This document shows, piece after piece, positions 13,103 through 24,376 of a DNA stretch of 64,000 nt. The notes beneath the pieces are model-generated. The model searched no databases and was not told where the DNA came from. It saw only the letters and a program-made list of their open reading frames with translations. Origin of the DNA: Perkinsus olseni (Eukaryota; Perkinsozoa; Perkinsida); the NCBI GenBank assembly GCA_013115125.1, contig JABANN010000035.1, positions 49,996-113,995 of the forward strand, in the 5' to 3' direction. Made by a program: the position numbers and the translations under genes. Within the stretch, counting starts at the first letter, position 1, and each line of letters starts with the position of its first letter.

Positions 13103-14079
13103 AGTTTACATATGAAGATGACGAGACTGTGTTAACAACCCGGGAGATGCTCTTCACCTCTTGGCGAAAAAAGGCGGACTTGTCATTCCCGACTCTCGCG
13201 CCTCTCTGCCAATCCTGGATGGAATTCTGCGCACCACCGGAAGTCGGTAGAGCACCATTTTGGAGAGTACAAAAATCGTACGTCCAAATAAGATTTGTGA
13301 GCTCGAGCAGCCCTGCCAATCTCCCAGACCATTCACAGACGCAACACATAACCCCTTCGAGAGCATCAACTTCCTTGACGGAGGGAGGGCGACAACAACA
13401 TAATCAGCAGCCGCATGCGATCATTCAGTAACGATGCCGAGTCGTAACTTCTCTCCCTGATATCCAGTGGATATTATCCACCACCTGGCAGACTACTCGT
13501 GATGATACGCCGGACCATTGGCTGAAGCCCTGCGAAAAAGCGTCGCTACACGACAGCCACCCTCATCTAGAAGCCCCTTGACTATCCTCTACCATCCTTC
13601 ACAGCAGGATGAAGTGAGAGAGCTCAGCTGGTGCTACTACTGACTAGCTCCGTCCACAACAGCTCGGACCCTCACCCACTCTGACGACTACAACCCAACA
13701 GGTAAGGTATGCTCCTCTTATACTCCACAATATACCCGATGCAAGCAGCAGCAGTGCAGGAGACGCTACTGGCTTGGCTTACGTTAGAGAGGAGACGGAG
13801 GAGGACGAAGACTAATGTACTGATGGGTGAATAGTCTGGTGAATTTATTCTACACATAGTTGTTCGCTTAGTTGTGGCGACCTCTAGGGCGAATGAGGAG
13901 CAGTTGTTGCCTCGGTGCGGGCGGACATGACCGGAGGGCTCGACTTGGTTGGCCGTGATTTCGTTTCCACTGGGGCATCGGCATGGGACGAGAAGCAAAA
14001 CAGCTTCTCATACCTAAGGTTCGACATATCCAACCTTGAACCATGCAAGATACAGAAAAGCTCAACAACCCAACCCCTA
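13103..14079. other. intergenic, no supported gene
   Basis: Upstream of the GTPase start and downstream of the coiled-coil gene. Short open frames on both strands lack domain features; nothing else was seen. Confidence 0.35.
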
Positions 14080-16434
14080 CTACCATCTCCGCTCCACTCC
14101 GGTGGCTTTCGCTACGTTCTTCCCCTCAGGTGCCGCTTCCTTCTCCCTCTCATCATCACCCTCCGCCGTGCTCCTCACGACCGTCTTCCAATCCTCAGCT
14201 GGGCCATTGCTCTTCGCCCCAACCTCATTGGTATCTTCAACCTCCGACGATGAGGATTCCCCCTTATCCGACTTCTGCATCCTTTGCCTCGTCCGCAGTT
14301 CATTGAGCTCATTCGTGACCCTCTCCAACTTCGCCTGAAACAACCCCACGAGTATTCGACCAAAACGATAGTATCCACCGCCCTGCCAATACACAAGTCA
14401 TTGCTACACTACAGCCTCGCCGGTATAACCTCCGTTTTCCCAAATTTCTCTAAAAATTGCAGGCGCCCCAACAGTGTAAAAAATCTAGACCTTACAACTC
14501 CATCGCAGGAGAATGCTACTCGGTCTCAAACCTCATCAATCAACCAATGAGCAGCATACACAGCAGCCGCTGACCTCAACTCAAGCATATGTAACGGCAC
14601 ATCTAACAAAGCATTCACGCAGTATCCCTTCACAAGACTGACTGAACTCCCCTTAATGGTTACACCAAACCTGCTACCCCCATACGCGAGAAAATATCCG
14701 CACGCTTCTCTCCACCTCTTGCTGCTAGCTCGAGTACGACCGGCCCGTCATCACCTTCAGCCGGGTTATCTCTTCATCCCTTTCCTTGCAGCCATTGGCC
14801 AGTGCACGATTCACCATCTCCAGCGTAACCGACTGACCCTCCGGAGGTCCCATCATGAAACGGTTAGATTCTCCCTCCTGCTTCGCCAACTCCAACCTGA
14901 TGATTACCAAGCTACACATCCACACCAGATCTTCGACTGGGGAAACTCGGCATCTTCATTTCTGTTTTTTCCTAGCATCAACCTCACGAGTTCGAATTCT
15001 CCTCCTTCATACCATCAGTTTCAACTCTATAAGAAATGCACAACATCGTTTTACACGGATTAGCTACACGAAGAGCTGCCAGAATTCCTTCGTCGCAAAA
15101 TTTTCCCGACCTTAGATACCCTCATCATCATCACCCCACGCCTAAGTCCAGCTTCGAACATGCCCAAGAAATGGACCACGGAATTGGCCCAAAATTTGTT
15201 ATCGATTCCACCAAAGTCCCACACGGCGAGCGACTGCATATTGGCGCGAGTCCTTTCACCTCCTGCTGTCCGTCCCCGAATATTACGTCTGCTCCATGGC
15301 CTGGTCAAAGATTCTTTTCGATCCTCGACTACCGGCACTACTGAAACAGAAGTATCGTAAACCGACGCCGCCTGGGAGGGGCTCTACTCTTCCGTAGGTT
15401 GGACGATACTAACAGTACTGTCACCCTCATCCGGTATCTCCTCATCACCGTCATCATCTGCCCCACTGCTAGCGGCCGCTGCGGTATCACTAGCTCTTAG
15501 GCGATCAATCTGATACGAAAACCGGAAATTTAACTGTCTGCGCTGATGCTCGGCAATCACAATGACAGTCTACTGCGGAGCTCTCATAGAACTCGATTAG
15601 CACTTCGAGACATCGCTACACGCGAAGTTCATAACGATGGCTACGAGCGAGCACGCGTGCAGCTATCTGTAGTCGCTATGTACAACCAACTCTCAGGCAC
15701 ATTCAACGGAGCTGAATCTATCAACCTGCCCGTGAAACGACTTCTACCTGTGCTGCTATCATACCACATGGCGATGCCAAGGACGGGCCAGGTAATCGTC
15801 GACAGGGAAGCGTCGAATGCCCCTTGAACTCAGTAAAACCCTTACCTCCTCTTTCAGTTGCTTCTCGTTAATTTCCTTCTCCATCTCGACGTCCTGTAGC
15901 CGGCCTTTCAAAGCGTTAACCTACACCTATACGTTACCGCAAGGCAAGGCTCTCCTCGCAACTTGATATCCGTCAGTTTACGAAGAACCGGCTCGACCTT
16001 GCAAGATCGCTTCAGCGGAATCTCCAAAGTGCAACGACACTCCCATGACGGTAACTCTGCGGCCGACTCAACCGGTCGTAAACTAACGAGCGGTAACCGA
16101 CAAATGCTAATAATGCGGCTCATAGGTAGTTGGTCTACGCTGGTGACAACCAATGCCGCGAAGACGCGAACGCACTCGACGATTTTGGAAGCCGCTGAAG
16201 ACCCAAGAGACGCTTGGAAGAGATGGGAGCCAACAGTACCTCGCTCTCCAACTTCCTCATCCCTCGCAAAGCGGATACTGTAGCATTCCGCGCCTTGGCC
16301 AGTTCTATTTGTTGTCGAGTTCCCATGTCCATCGGCCAGATGACGTCAGATGCATGAGCTGATACCGCGACGTCTACCTCCGGTGGAGGGCTGAGTAGCA
16401 CGGCGTGAGGATCGTTACTGTAGCGACTCGCCAT
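14080..16434 (-). CDS. multi-exon coiled-coil protein, function unknown
   Basis: The start ATG at 16434 gives MASRYSNDPHAVLL and a helical segment (TRQQIELAKARNATVSALRG) ending RKLESE at a donor. A later exon reads VNALKGRLQDVEMEKEINEK and closes with a GTAAGG donor at about 15847. Another carries KERDEEITRLK, and the last gives AKLERVTNELNELRTRQRMQ followed by an acidic, Lys-rich tail (GDDEREKEAAPEGKN) and a stop at about 14080. Heptad spacing and high E/K/R/L content indicate a long coiled coil, as in cytoskeletal or centrosomal proteins. Exons between 14.4 and 15.3 kb could not be joined with certainty. It lies on the same strand as the kinesin and GTPase genes. No family name can be given. 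Confidence 0.55.
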
Positions 16435-17549
16435 GGACGTTGCATAGGAGAATGTCGAGTCCGTCCTGAGAGACCGGAAACAGATGCGGCCGGGTCCTCT
16501 GGTTTCGATCGAGGAAATGACGGAAATTAACCTCAGCCCACATCATTCTGTTTTTTACTCTAAAGTACATGAGCCGAGGTGTTCTGACGCTTGGGCGGGT
16601 AATGATGTATCCGAGCTGGACATGGAGTTCGAGCCCGTCTTTATGGGCTCGAAGCGCCCTCTGGGATACGAGAAGGGTTGCGTGACGACGTTAAGCGTAT
16701 AAACCGTGAATGTCCTCGGGACTGTCCTCAGACTTTCACAATTTTTGTCTTGAAAATACCTTCCCACATCCGATTCCCCTCATCCCCCTATAAAGAGTCT
16801 GATCACGAGGGGTCTTAGAACAAGTATTGCAGCGAAAGAGGGCGTCCAGTGAATTTCAGGCTAAAGCAGAGTGAACACGGCTCTCAGGGAAGAATTAAGT
16901 CCGCGCAGAATCTCATAGATCACGCTAACCAACACGTAGCTTGTGGCGGTCCCGCATAAAGCTGTTTCCCGGCAATAACTACGACAGCCGAACCACCATA
17001 GTACCTCTTCACCCTGCCGGCTCCGTTAGGTTGATCAGAGTTTTCCATAAACAAACAAATAATGGCCTGAGAGAGCTATTAAGCATCAGCGCGCTGGACA
17101 CGTCTCTGATTCATTATTCACCACCACCTGCCAATTTTAATCCAACTGGGCGAGCGAGAAGAAAAAAGATTCTCTTCCGGCTGCGCAGCACTGCAGTGAC
17201 TACAGTCTGTCAATCGTAGCTCCTGGCGATACACTTAATGGATCGGGTGTTGCTAGCAATAGGAACTCGAGGAAGAGGAGAAGAAGACGCCGCTCCGATA
17301 CCTCATCCCTGTGGTCTGCCAAACAGCGAAGATACTTTGGTCCAGTGTTATTATCGTAGTTAATAATTATCGTTGCACAAGTTCCCAATGCCTGCTGCTT
17401 CTGCCACTACCAACGCCAGCAAAGCGAATAAGGACAGTTTTCAGCACTCTAAGGCATTTACTGACGAAGATAGTAATAACCGGGATTTGGTGGTGCGCTG
17501 GTATACGAAAAGTCGCTTTACTATGTGCGGTCGGATAAATCCAAGGCTT
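16435..17549. other. intergenic, no supported gene
   Basis: Several short frames occur on both strands (for example 16484-16702 plus and 16555-16767 minus) without domain features or convincing splice signals. Confidence 0.35.
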
Positions 17550-17852
17550 CTACTCATCACCGTTGGTGGCCTTCGGGAGGGGAGTTCGGGTTGACAGTTC
17601 GATGAGGGTGATGGTGTAGTTGAAAAAAGTCCGAATAGGAATCTCCAGCCTATACCACATTTCTGCGAACTCGTGCTCATCTTCCTAACAGTAGTCGACT
17701 GTTCCTTGGCACTCGACCTTCTCAGGTTGCGGAGAGGACCGACCACGGCGGACTGCTCCCATTAGCACTACAGCGTCGGATTCCTCAGGGTAATACCTCT
17801 CGACCTGGGCACTTGCCGCATGACCTGTGCAGCACAAGTCATGCGGCAAGTG
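17550..17852 (-). pseudogene. gene fragment of unknown family, apparently decayed
   Basis: On the minus strand, YYPEESDAVVLMGAVRRG continues through about 25 residues to one in-frame TAG, then resumes in the same frame as EMWYRLEIPIRTFFNYTITL and ends KATNGDE at a stop at 17550. The composition is that of real protein, but the stop is not removed by any intron of normal length: only a 15-nt GT-AG stretch spans it. No start is seen; the upstream edge runs into a 15-bp inverted repeat at 17810-17852. It is either a truncated paralog or an exon of a gene I failed to resolve. The family was not recognised. Confidence 0.4.
17810..17852. repeat. perfect 15-bp inverted repeat with 13-nt loop
   Basis: Arms CACTTGCCGCATGAC (17810-17824) and GTCATGCGGCAAGTG (17838-17852) are exact reverse complements. 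The 13-nt spacer adds a further GTGC/GCAC pair. A short AGCACAAGT direct repeat lies at its edge, which suggests a fold-back duplication. Confidence 0.9.
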
Positions 17853-18604
17853 GCAGCACAAGTTGTGTTGTTCTTACTTCTGAGAAGCACTGATGTTGTT
17901 ACCATTTTTGTGCTATTTTAGTGGCCGAGATGCGTGATATTATGAATAGTGAATGTAGTGGTGGTCGCCATGAATCGTGGGAAATGTGGTATAGCACCAC
18001 TAGATCCGAGAATAACTTAAGGCGGGTTTATGGTTTTGAGGGGTTTTAAGATTTTAAGGTTTTGGCCTCTTGGCCTGATGAATTTGGCTGAAGGTCGCCG
18101 AACCGTTGCCATTGAGTGACGGATGAGACTCTCACAACTCTGGAACGTTTTCATTTCTTGTTGTCAGGGATGCGACCGTGGATAGCACGGACGACGCCCG
18201 GACGCTGTGGCCTGCTGATGGTGCCCTAGATGGCGCTGTTACTACTCTGAGTGATGATAGGCAGGCTGAAGAGACCCGGCAGCAGGTAGTGGACCGGTTG
18301 GTCAAGCCCTGTAGAATCTCTGCGTCTTTGTGGATTCATCAGAAGAACTTCAGTGTAATAATAGATATTAAGATTGATATTACCTAGTATTGTAACTGTT
18401 GGTATAACAATATAGACTATCTGTATATAATATTAGCTCATTCATACTCAAATTTATGAAATCTAGTTGCGCGGACGCTACCCGTTTGCAAAGCCGAGCT
18501 ACGGTTGGGATCTTAGTTTTGAGAAGACAAGAGATTCCTTATAATGATCTTGAGAAACATACAGACTCCTTCTGACCTAAGACTATCGCCGGCGTATATG
18601 CCCA
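17853..18604. other. intergenic upstream of FAD synthetase
   Basis: A T-rich stretch with one short plus-strand frame (18178-18387) that lacks recognisable features. It probably holds the FAD synthetase promoter, but I see no defined element. Confidence 0.35.
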
Positions 18605-19963
18605 ATGGCAACAAAGATAGAATCATTCGCCAGAATAGTCGATGATCGTCCGAGGAACGGCGTGTCCTCTATGATAACACTGATGCTGCTACGAGACCTT
18701 CCTCGAGACCCTCCTTCTCTTTCCAACATCGTTAAACCACGTTTGAATCGGAAACGCGCTCTCTAAGTTCTCACGGAACGATCTTCGTCTAGCGTCGTGT
18801 CACCCTTCCCCTCAGACCGTCAAAAGTCTCGCTATTATCACCGAGGCGTATGACAAGTATAAACCCGAAGAGCTCTGCCTGGCCTTCAATGGAGGTACTT
18901 AACATATCGTACATGTCTTCGAAAAAATAAGATTTTTATGGACCCTGTTGGTTGGTGTCACGCCGGTTTTCGAGTTTGCAGGTAAAGATTGTACTGTTCT
19001 GCTACACATGGTCGACCATGTTTTTCGGCAGAAGCACAGCAAAGGAGTGCCGCTGAAAACTTTGTACGGCGTCGGTGGCAAAGGCCATGAGATGGCGGAT
19101 TTTTGGTACTCTCTCAGGTATATAGCAGATCCTAAGAACGACACTTTCGAGGAAGTCGAGAGCTTTATAGCGAACATGCAGAAAATCTACAATTTGGACA
19201 TCATGCGGGTAGTAGGACGATGATGGGAGAGAGCACCCCTGTGCGTAGATGAATGGTAGATTCTGAATTAACTGCTCGATTTCACAAGTAAAATTGCTTT
19301 GGGGTTTACTAATCTGGTCTGAGCTTCATTTAATTGCTCTAAGGTTTCAGAAGAAGGTCTGGATATGGCTTAGATGGTATCCATCTGAGTCTTCTCGCAA
19401 TTCCGTTTTGGTTTGACTTGCGTGACCAGGTTGTTGGCGGGGTGAAGGTCGGCCTTGAGCGCGTCAAGGAGGAGCATCCCGAGGTAAAGGCCATTTTCAT
19501 GGGCAGTCGGTCCACAGGTGAGTTCCCACTGGCTCAATACACCGTCTAAGATACTCACTTCAGACCCCTACTGCGGGGACTTAGTGCCCTTCGCGAGAAC
19601 GTCGGAAGGCTGGCCGGATTTCATGCGAGTTAACCCCATTTTGGACTGGAGTTATCGCGATGTGTGGGAGTTCATCGACCTGTAAGTAGCTTCTCGAGGA
19701 CTTGGTGTTTTTTTCACGACGGCTGAGTCAGGTACGGAGTGCAGTACTGTGAGTTGTACAAATACGGTTACACTAGCATCGGCCGCAAGAGCGATACAAT
19801 ACCAAATCCTGACCTCCTCATCCGCGATGGTGAGCCTCGGTTGCCGTCCTCGCGATGAGGTTTTTTTTTCTATTCAGACGATGGTCATGTCCACTACAAG
19901 CACGCTAGAGAGCTCGTGGATGGGTCCAAGGAACGCTCGGGTCGATACGTCAAACGCCAATAA
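18605..19963 (+). CDS. FAD synthetase (FMN adenylyltransferase, PAPS-reductase-like fold)
   Basis: Transfers AMP from ATP to FMN to make FAD. The proposed start ATG at 18605 encodes MATKIESFARIVDDRPRNG, joined at a phase-0 intron (18662 onward) to TVKSLAIITEAYDKYK and then LCLAFNG. The next exon gives GKDCTVLLHMVDHVF, the nucleotide-binding SxGGKDS/C-type loop of this family. Later exons give GVKVGLERVKEEHPEVKAIF, MGSRSTD, then PYCGDLVPFARTSEGWPDFM, RVNPILDWSYRDVWEFIDL, YGVQYCELYKYGYTSIGRKS and DTIPNPDLLIRDG, which are the substrate-binding motifs of yeast FAD1 and the synthase domain of human FLAD1. The last exon ends SGRYVKRQ with TAA at 19961. All later junctions are clean GT-AG introns. 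There is no N-terminal molybdopterin-binding domain, as in yeast FAD1. The first exon is the least certain part. Confidence 0.9.
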
Positions 19964-21943
19964 CGGCGGGCGTCTTGGAGCCTCAGCATCACTGTCGAGT
20001 CACTTTTTGCAACATACTTCTGCTTCTCACTGCTGCCTTGTTTCCGGTAGAGTTCCTCTTGTTGTACGATATTGTTGGCTAGAGAGCGGCAGCGTCACGG
20101 ATATGACGATGACGAGATTGTTATCTCGCATGTGTTCTATTTGTTTTGTGGCTGCTGGTCTTGGGTGATTTCTGGGACTTCGCAATTATATGGTTGTTAT
20201 AATACAGTTACTCAGTAGCACAGACTAAGATCTTGTGGCAGGGACAATTCACACAAGTCCGCGGGTTCTTGTGTTCTTATCATCAGGACGGGTTAATCAC
20301 AATGGGGGTACTCGGGGAAGAGCAACTTGAATGTAAGCTTGGTAGCTATCTTACGCACGAGGATCGGCGTGAGCCTACGCGCGTACAAGGCGGACGTGTG
20401 CGCGCTTAAGATTAGGAGAGAATGGCGGTAGTTTAATATAGTTCAATGCTAGAGCTAACAAGGTGCTAGCAAAAGGTACAGCCCTTCGCCCCCTGAATGT
20501 GGAGGTAGGATACCAGAGACTGCTGACTCGACCCAGACCGGGTATGGAGTCGGGCAGCTCTCGTGTCCTACTGAAGCGTGGTGGCTTCCAACTGATAGTT
20601 GGCAGCAGACACAGGCTACTGCCTGGCCGCTGGCTCTGACGCTGATGGAGGTTTTACAGGTCAGAGCAGAACCACTCACAGTTCACACTCCTAACCTTTG
20701 CACCATGGGAAAGTCGTTTGAACGAGAAACTCAGGGAGAGTTTATGTTGTATTATTTATATCAAAGAAGTGCTTTTGTGATCATCCACCAATACCCCAAA
20801 ACTGTAACAGTTAAACTGTTAGAAGGTAAACGCTAAAATGCGAAACACCTGTTGCACGTGCACTACAATGGTCTCGTGTAATCGCCCGGCTTGGTGCGAC
20901 GGATCAACTAAGACCTGCTGGGGGTGCCTGCGGACTTCAATCTCGAACCTCTACAAAGGTGTTAAGACGACAACATTTGGTATTGGGATGAGCCTGCAAG
21001 CATTCTCCCGTACATGAGAGACTCTTCATCAGGCGTTCGACTTGGAAGGGCTCGTCGAGAGCTTCTCAATAGTTGTTTGCTGCTTTGAGAAGATGTGGGA
21101 TCTGGGATTACAGGTAGGGCTGGGACGCCCCAGGCACGTAACGTTCCCGATAGTGTTTAAACTGTGATAGCATAACGCAAAGTTTCTATTTTGCGTCTCT
21201 TGAAGACGTGACTTGTCAGGTGTCAGCCCAGGGGCAGGTGTCAGCCCATTGCAGGACTCTTCTGCGCGCCCTGGCCATTAGTTCCACGCAGGCTGTGACG
21301 CTCAGACCAGTTACTGTGGCGAGTGTGCCCAACTCACCGATTTTTTTTCTTTCTTTGTACGGGGCAGGTTCAGCGTCCTATTCATTGATGTATATCGGCA
21401 TAGTGCCCTGTCCTGCTTGGTCGGCGGCTGTATATGGATATTGCTGTATATCTGCTTAATCGAGCCGCTGAGTCAAGATGATAGCCCAATCCTGTGGTGC
21501 CTTGCGTTCGAGTCGAGGTTTGGCACGCGAAGGCAATGAACTGTATCGCTAAGTAATCACCCAGTCCTCGTTGTTTGCACAACACAACAGTGCAAGATGA
21601 CAAAATTCTCCATTTAAGAGACGGATAGACGCCCTCAGGAAGAAAACCGGAGGATCCTACGATACAACCGTTCTCAAATGGCGATAGCGTTGTTGTCTAG
21701 AATAGCGAGAGAATTCGTAATACAAAAAATCTGAGTCCATTCGCTTACTGCTGGATAATACGATCCACGTCATATGACGGTAAGCTTAACGGCAATTATA
21801 CAAGCATCCAACCATGTTCTTAAGAACATGGTTAACGCCCAAACATCATCACAGTAGCGTACGTTCCAGTAGGCTTTCCTGGTAATATAAAATTCAACGT
21901 ATGCGACACTACAGTCGCGAAACTCATACCACAACTACAGAAA
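19964..21943. other. 2-kb gap between FAD synthetase and sugar transporter, no supported gene
   Basis: Short frames only (20455-20679 minus, 20645-20836 plus). Two copies of CAGGTGTCAGCCCA lie 4 bp apart at 21217-21230 and 21235-21248, and a 24-nt palindrome at 21810-21833 lies in the 3' flank of the transporter. Confidence 0.4.
21810..21833. repeat. perfect 24-nt palindrome
   Basis: AACCATGTTCTT is followed immediately by its exact reverse complement. It lies 111 bp past the transporter stop codon, within its probable 3' UTR, so in RNA it could form a hairpin. Confidence 0.9.
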
Positions 21944-23455
21944 TCATTTGGTAGGGGAGACCGTGGCAGAAGCCTGGATGCTGCTTGTCCCACTACCGAC
22001 TCGGTACCTACGCTCGAAGTAGGCCTGAATCTCCTCGAAGGTTTTGCCCTTGGTTTCGGGGACCAGGAATATGACGAACAATACCATGATGAGACAAATT
22101 CCAGCGAAGAGCCAGAAGACACCATAAAAGGTAATAGCTTCAGTGACTTGGTTCAAGAAGTGCGTGACAATGAAAGAACATAACCAGTTGACCATAGTAG
22201 CGATGGAAGCGGCCAATGCTCTAACTTCATCAGGGAAGAGCTCGGCCATTATCAACCACGGTATAGCACCAACACCGAAGGAGAAGGATGCGATATAACA
22301 ATACGCAGCCGTGATGGCCAACCATCCAACATTCTGATTACCAGATACATTACTCAGATAAAAGAACAGACCCTCGCAGACAGCGCTGATGCACATGCCT
22401 GAAGCTGCTGTGATTAATAGAACTCTTCTGCCGAGTTTGTCGACGATCGCCACGGCGATGATCGTTACACCGACTTGGACAGCCATAACCGTTAAGGCCA
22501 CTTCGTTCCTATTGTCGATGCCTGCCGCTTGAAAGATAGAAGTCTGGTAGAAGATGATAGCGTTGATGCCCGAGAACTGCTGCAGTACTTGTAACATAAT
22601 GCCGATGAAAAACTGCATTCTACTTCTATTCAACGCCTTCAAAGATTTCATAATGGAGCCCTTCTCCTCGGTATCTTTCTTAGCTCGGATAGCGTCAAGG
22701 GCAATGAGTTCAGCGTTGACCTCGGGGTCGCTCTCATCGGCACCACGCAGCCTGATGAGGACGGATTTGGCTGCCTCGTTGCGAGACTTCTCAGCGAGCC
22801 AACGTGGGGACTCAGGGGCGAAGAACATGCATATCCCGAAGAGGGCAGCAGGGATGATGTAGATGAAGCTGAGGAGCCTCCAATTACAGAAGGTAGTGGA
22901 AGTAGCGTTTGGATCGGTGGACCCTGCCTGAGTGCGGAAGGCCAACCCGAGGACGTAGGCCAGTAGAATGCCGATGGTGATACCGAGCTGGTTGCACGCT
23001 CCCAGCAGGCCACGGTACTTGGTGGGGGCTATCTCACCGATGTAGGTAGGCACACTGAAGGAGCTCATACCGAGGGCAATGCCGATAAGGACACGGGCCA
23101 AGATGAGCTGCCAAGCTGTGTTGGCAAGGCCGATCCAAAGGAAGGCTAGCAGGAAAAGGGGGGATGCTCCAATAAGACTCCACTTGCGGCCGATTTTCTC
23201 GTTAACAGGACCACCGCCGAGGGCGCCGACGATGGCACCGATGTTGACCATAGAACCGAAGAGGGAGGCTTCGTGGTCAGTACGCAAGACGAAAAAGGAA
23301 GATCCCTGGCCGATCTGGATGTGGTCCCCACCGGTGGTGGTCACGGTGTTCTTCATAGTGTCGATGGCTGGCCCTGAGAACCCCAGAGACAGCCCGAAAA
23401 GCAGCGCTCCGAAGAGGGACGCTGATACGGATAGAACCGCACAGGTATGATTCAT
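21944..23455 (-). CDS. MFS sugar/H+ or facilitative hexose transporter (SLC2/GLUT-like)
   Basis: A single uninterrupted exon of 503 residues from the ATG at 23455 (MNHTCAVLSVSASLFGALLF), about the usual length for the family. Twelve hydrophobic segments are visible. Family signatures in order: NEKIGRKW (loop 2-3 GRK/R), YIGEIAPTKYRGLLGACNQL after TM4, PESPRWLAEKSR after TM6, QQFSGINAIIFYQTSIF in TM7, DKLGRRVLL (loop 8-9), GAIPWLIMAELFP in TM10 (GPxPW in most members) and VPETKGKTFEE after TM12. It would move hexoses across the plasma membrane or an internal membrane. The residues around TM7 (QQFSGIN) fit a hexose carrier; the exact sugar and the energy coupling cannot be read. Lack of introns sets it apart from nearly all its neighbours. 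Confidence 0.95.
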   Translation of the reverse strand: MNHTCAVLSVSASLFGALLFGLSLGFSGPAIDTMKNTVTTTGGDHIQIGQGSSFFVLRTDHEASLFGSMVNIGAIVGALGGGPVNEKIGRKWSLIGASPLFLLAFLWIGLANTAWQLILARVLIGIALGMSSFSVPTYIGEIAPTKYRGLLGACNQLGITIGILLAYVLGLAFRTQAGSTDPNATSTTFCNWRLLSFIYIIPAALFGICMFFAPESPRWLAEKSRNEAAKSVLIRLRGADESDPEVNAELIALDAIRAKKDTEEKGSIMKSLKALNRSRMQFFIGIMLQVLQQFSGINAIIFYQTSIFQAAGIDNRNEVALTVMAVQVGVTIIAVAIVDKLGRRVLLITAASGMCISAVCEGLFFYLSNVSGNQNVGWLAITAAYCYIASFSFGVGAIPWLIMAELFPDEVRALAASIATMVNWLCSFIVTHFLNQVTEAITFYGVFWLFAGICLIMVLFVIFLVPETKGKTFEEIQAYFERRYRVGSGTSSIQASATVSPTK

Positions 23456-24376
23456 TGACGATAGCAAAATTATCAACTGGTTCGGTAGCTGTAGCAGGTC
23501 GTCTTGCGCTCGCGTGCTGAAGATCTCGCTACGCCCGATAATGAAAACGCGTACGGGGACCCGAGTGAGCTACCTCACTCAGACACGGTCTTCGGGTAAG
23601 AAATGCCCCTCACGGAGGACGGGGTGTAAGGCCAGAGAAGAAGGGAACTGGAGGGTGGGGGGACAAGCGCCGCTGGAAACTCTTGTGAGCATCGGTCCGT
23701 AACCAGCTATGCACTGACGTGCTAATTCTTTGAATGCGCAATGGGCTGTCCCTTGCGAGCTTGGCTGTGCACTCTTAAAGCAACACCATCACCGTTATAC
23801 AGCAGAAGCGATCTCTCACGCACCTCCCTTCAATGAGTCATAGACGTCTTCAACGGGGCTGGTCGGATGGCCCAGCTTCCGAACCTTCCAGTGGCGTGAG
23901 TAGCGTGACATTGCGTCGTCAACGATTTCGCAGCTTGATGTCAAGTGGGTTCATTCCACTATGAACACCCGAGGGTACGGAGTTGTAGTTGTGGGGGGCT
24001 GTAGCTTCCCAGTGAAGGTGCTCAATGGTTGTTGGAACCCAGGGACACTCGAATAGGGTAGACTGATTGGATATGAACAGAAACTCAACTCAATCATCGC
24101 CTTCTCAAAACTCCAATTGTTGCATCGCTCCGCTAGATATGCCTCACCAGCATCAACCTCATTCGGGCTGTTCAGGAAAAGACCAATAAACCAGTCCCAG
24201 GATCGATTGACTGAACAGAAAAAAGCGTCGGTCAATCCTGGGATTGATCCCGAGCCCCGGGATCGATTTACTGAACAGCCCAATTAAGTTTGAACGTGGG
24301 CAACCAGCCTTTCTTCCTGTCTTTACTACAGACGAAAAGAAATAAAATCGGTCGAACATAATCAGTTGTGTGCTGT
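23456..24376. other. divergent intergenic region between transporter and hydrolase-like gene
   Basis: Holds the promoters of two divergent genes. No clear promoter motif was seen. The only structure noted is the repeat pair at 24196-24278. Confidence 0.4.
24196..24278. repeat. 23-bp direct repeat pair with an inverted partial copy between
   Basis: A unit of the form CCC[A/G]GGATCGATT[G/T]ACTGAACAG occurs at 24196-24218 and 24256-24278 (two mismatches, 60-bp period). Between them, GTCAATCCTGGGATTGATCC (24231-24250) resembles the reverse complement of the unit. It lies about 100 bp upstream of the hydrolase-like ATG. Confidence 0.8.

Noticed and set aside
16484-16702. Plus-strand 72-residue frame as a gene
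   Set aside because: No homology-like motif, no splice context and an overlapping minus-strand frame of equal quality.
22554-23450. Open frames on both strands inside the sugar transporter
   Set aside because: Shadows of the transporter; they have no domain and no codon character of their own.
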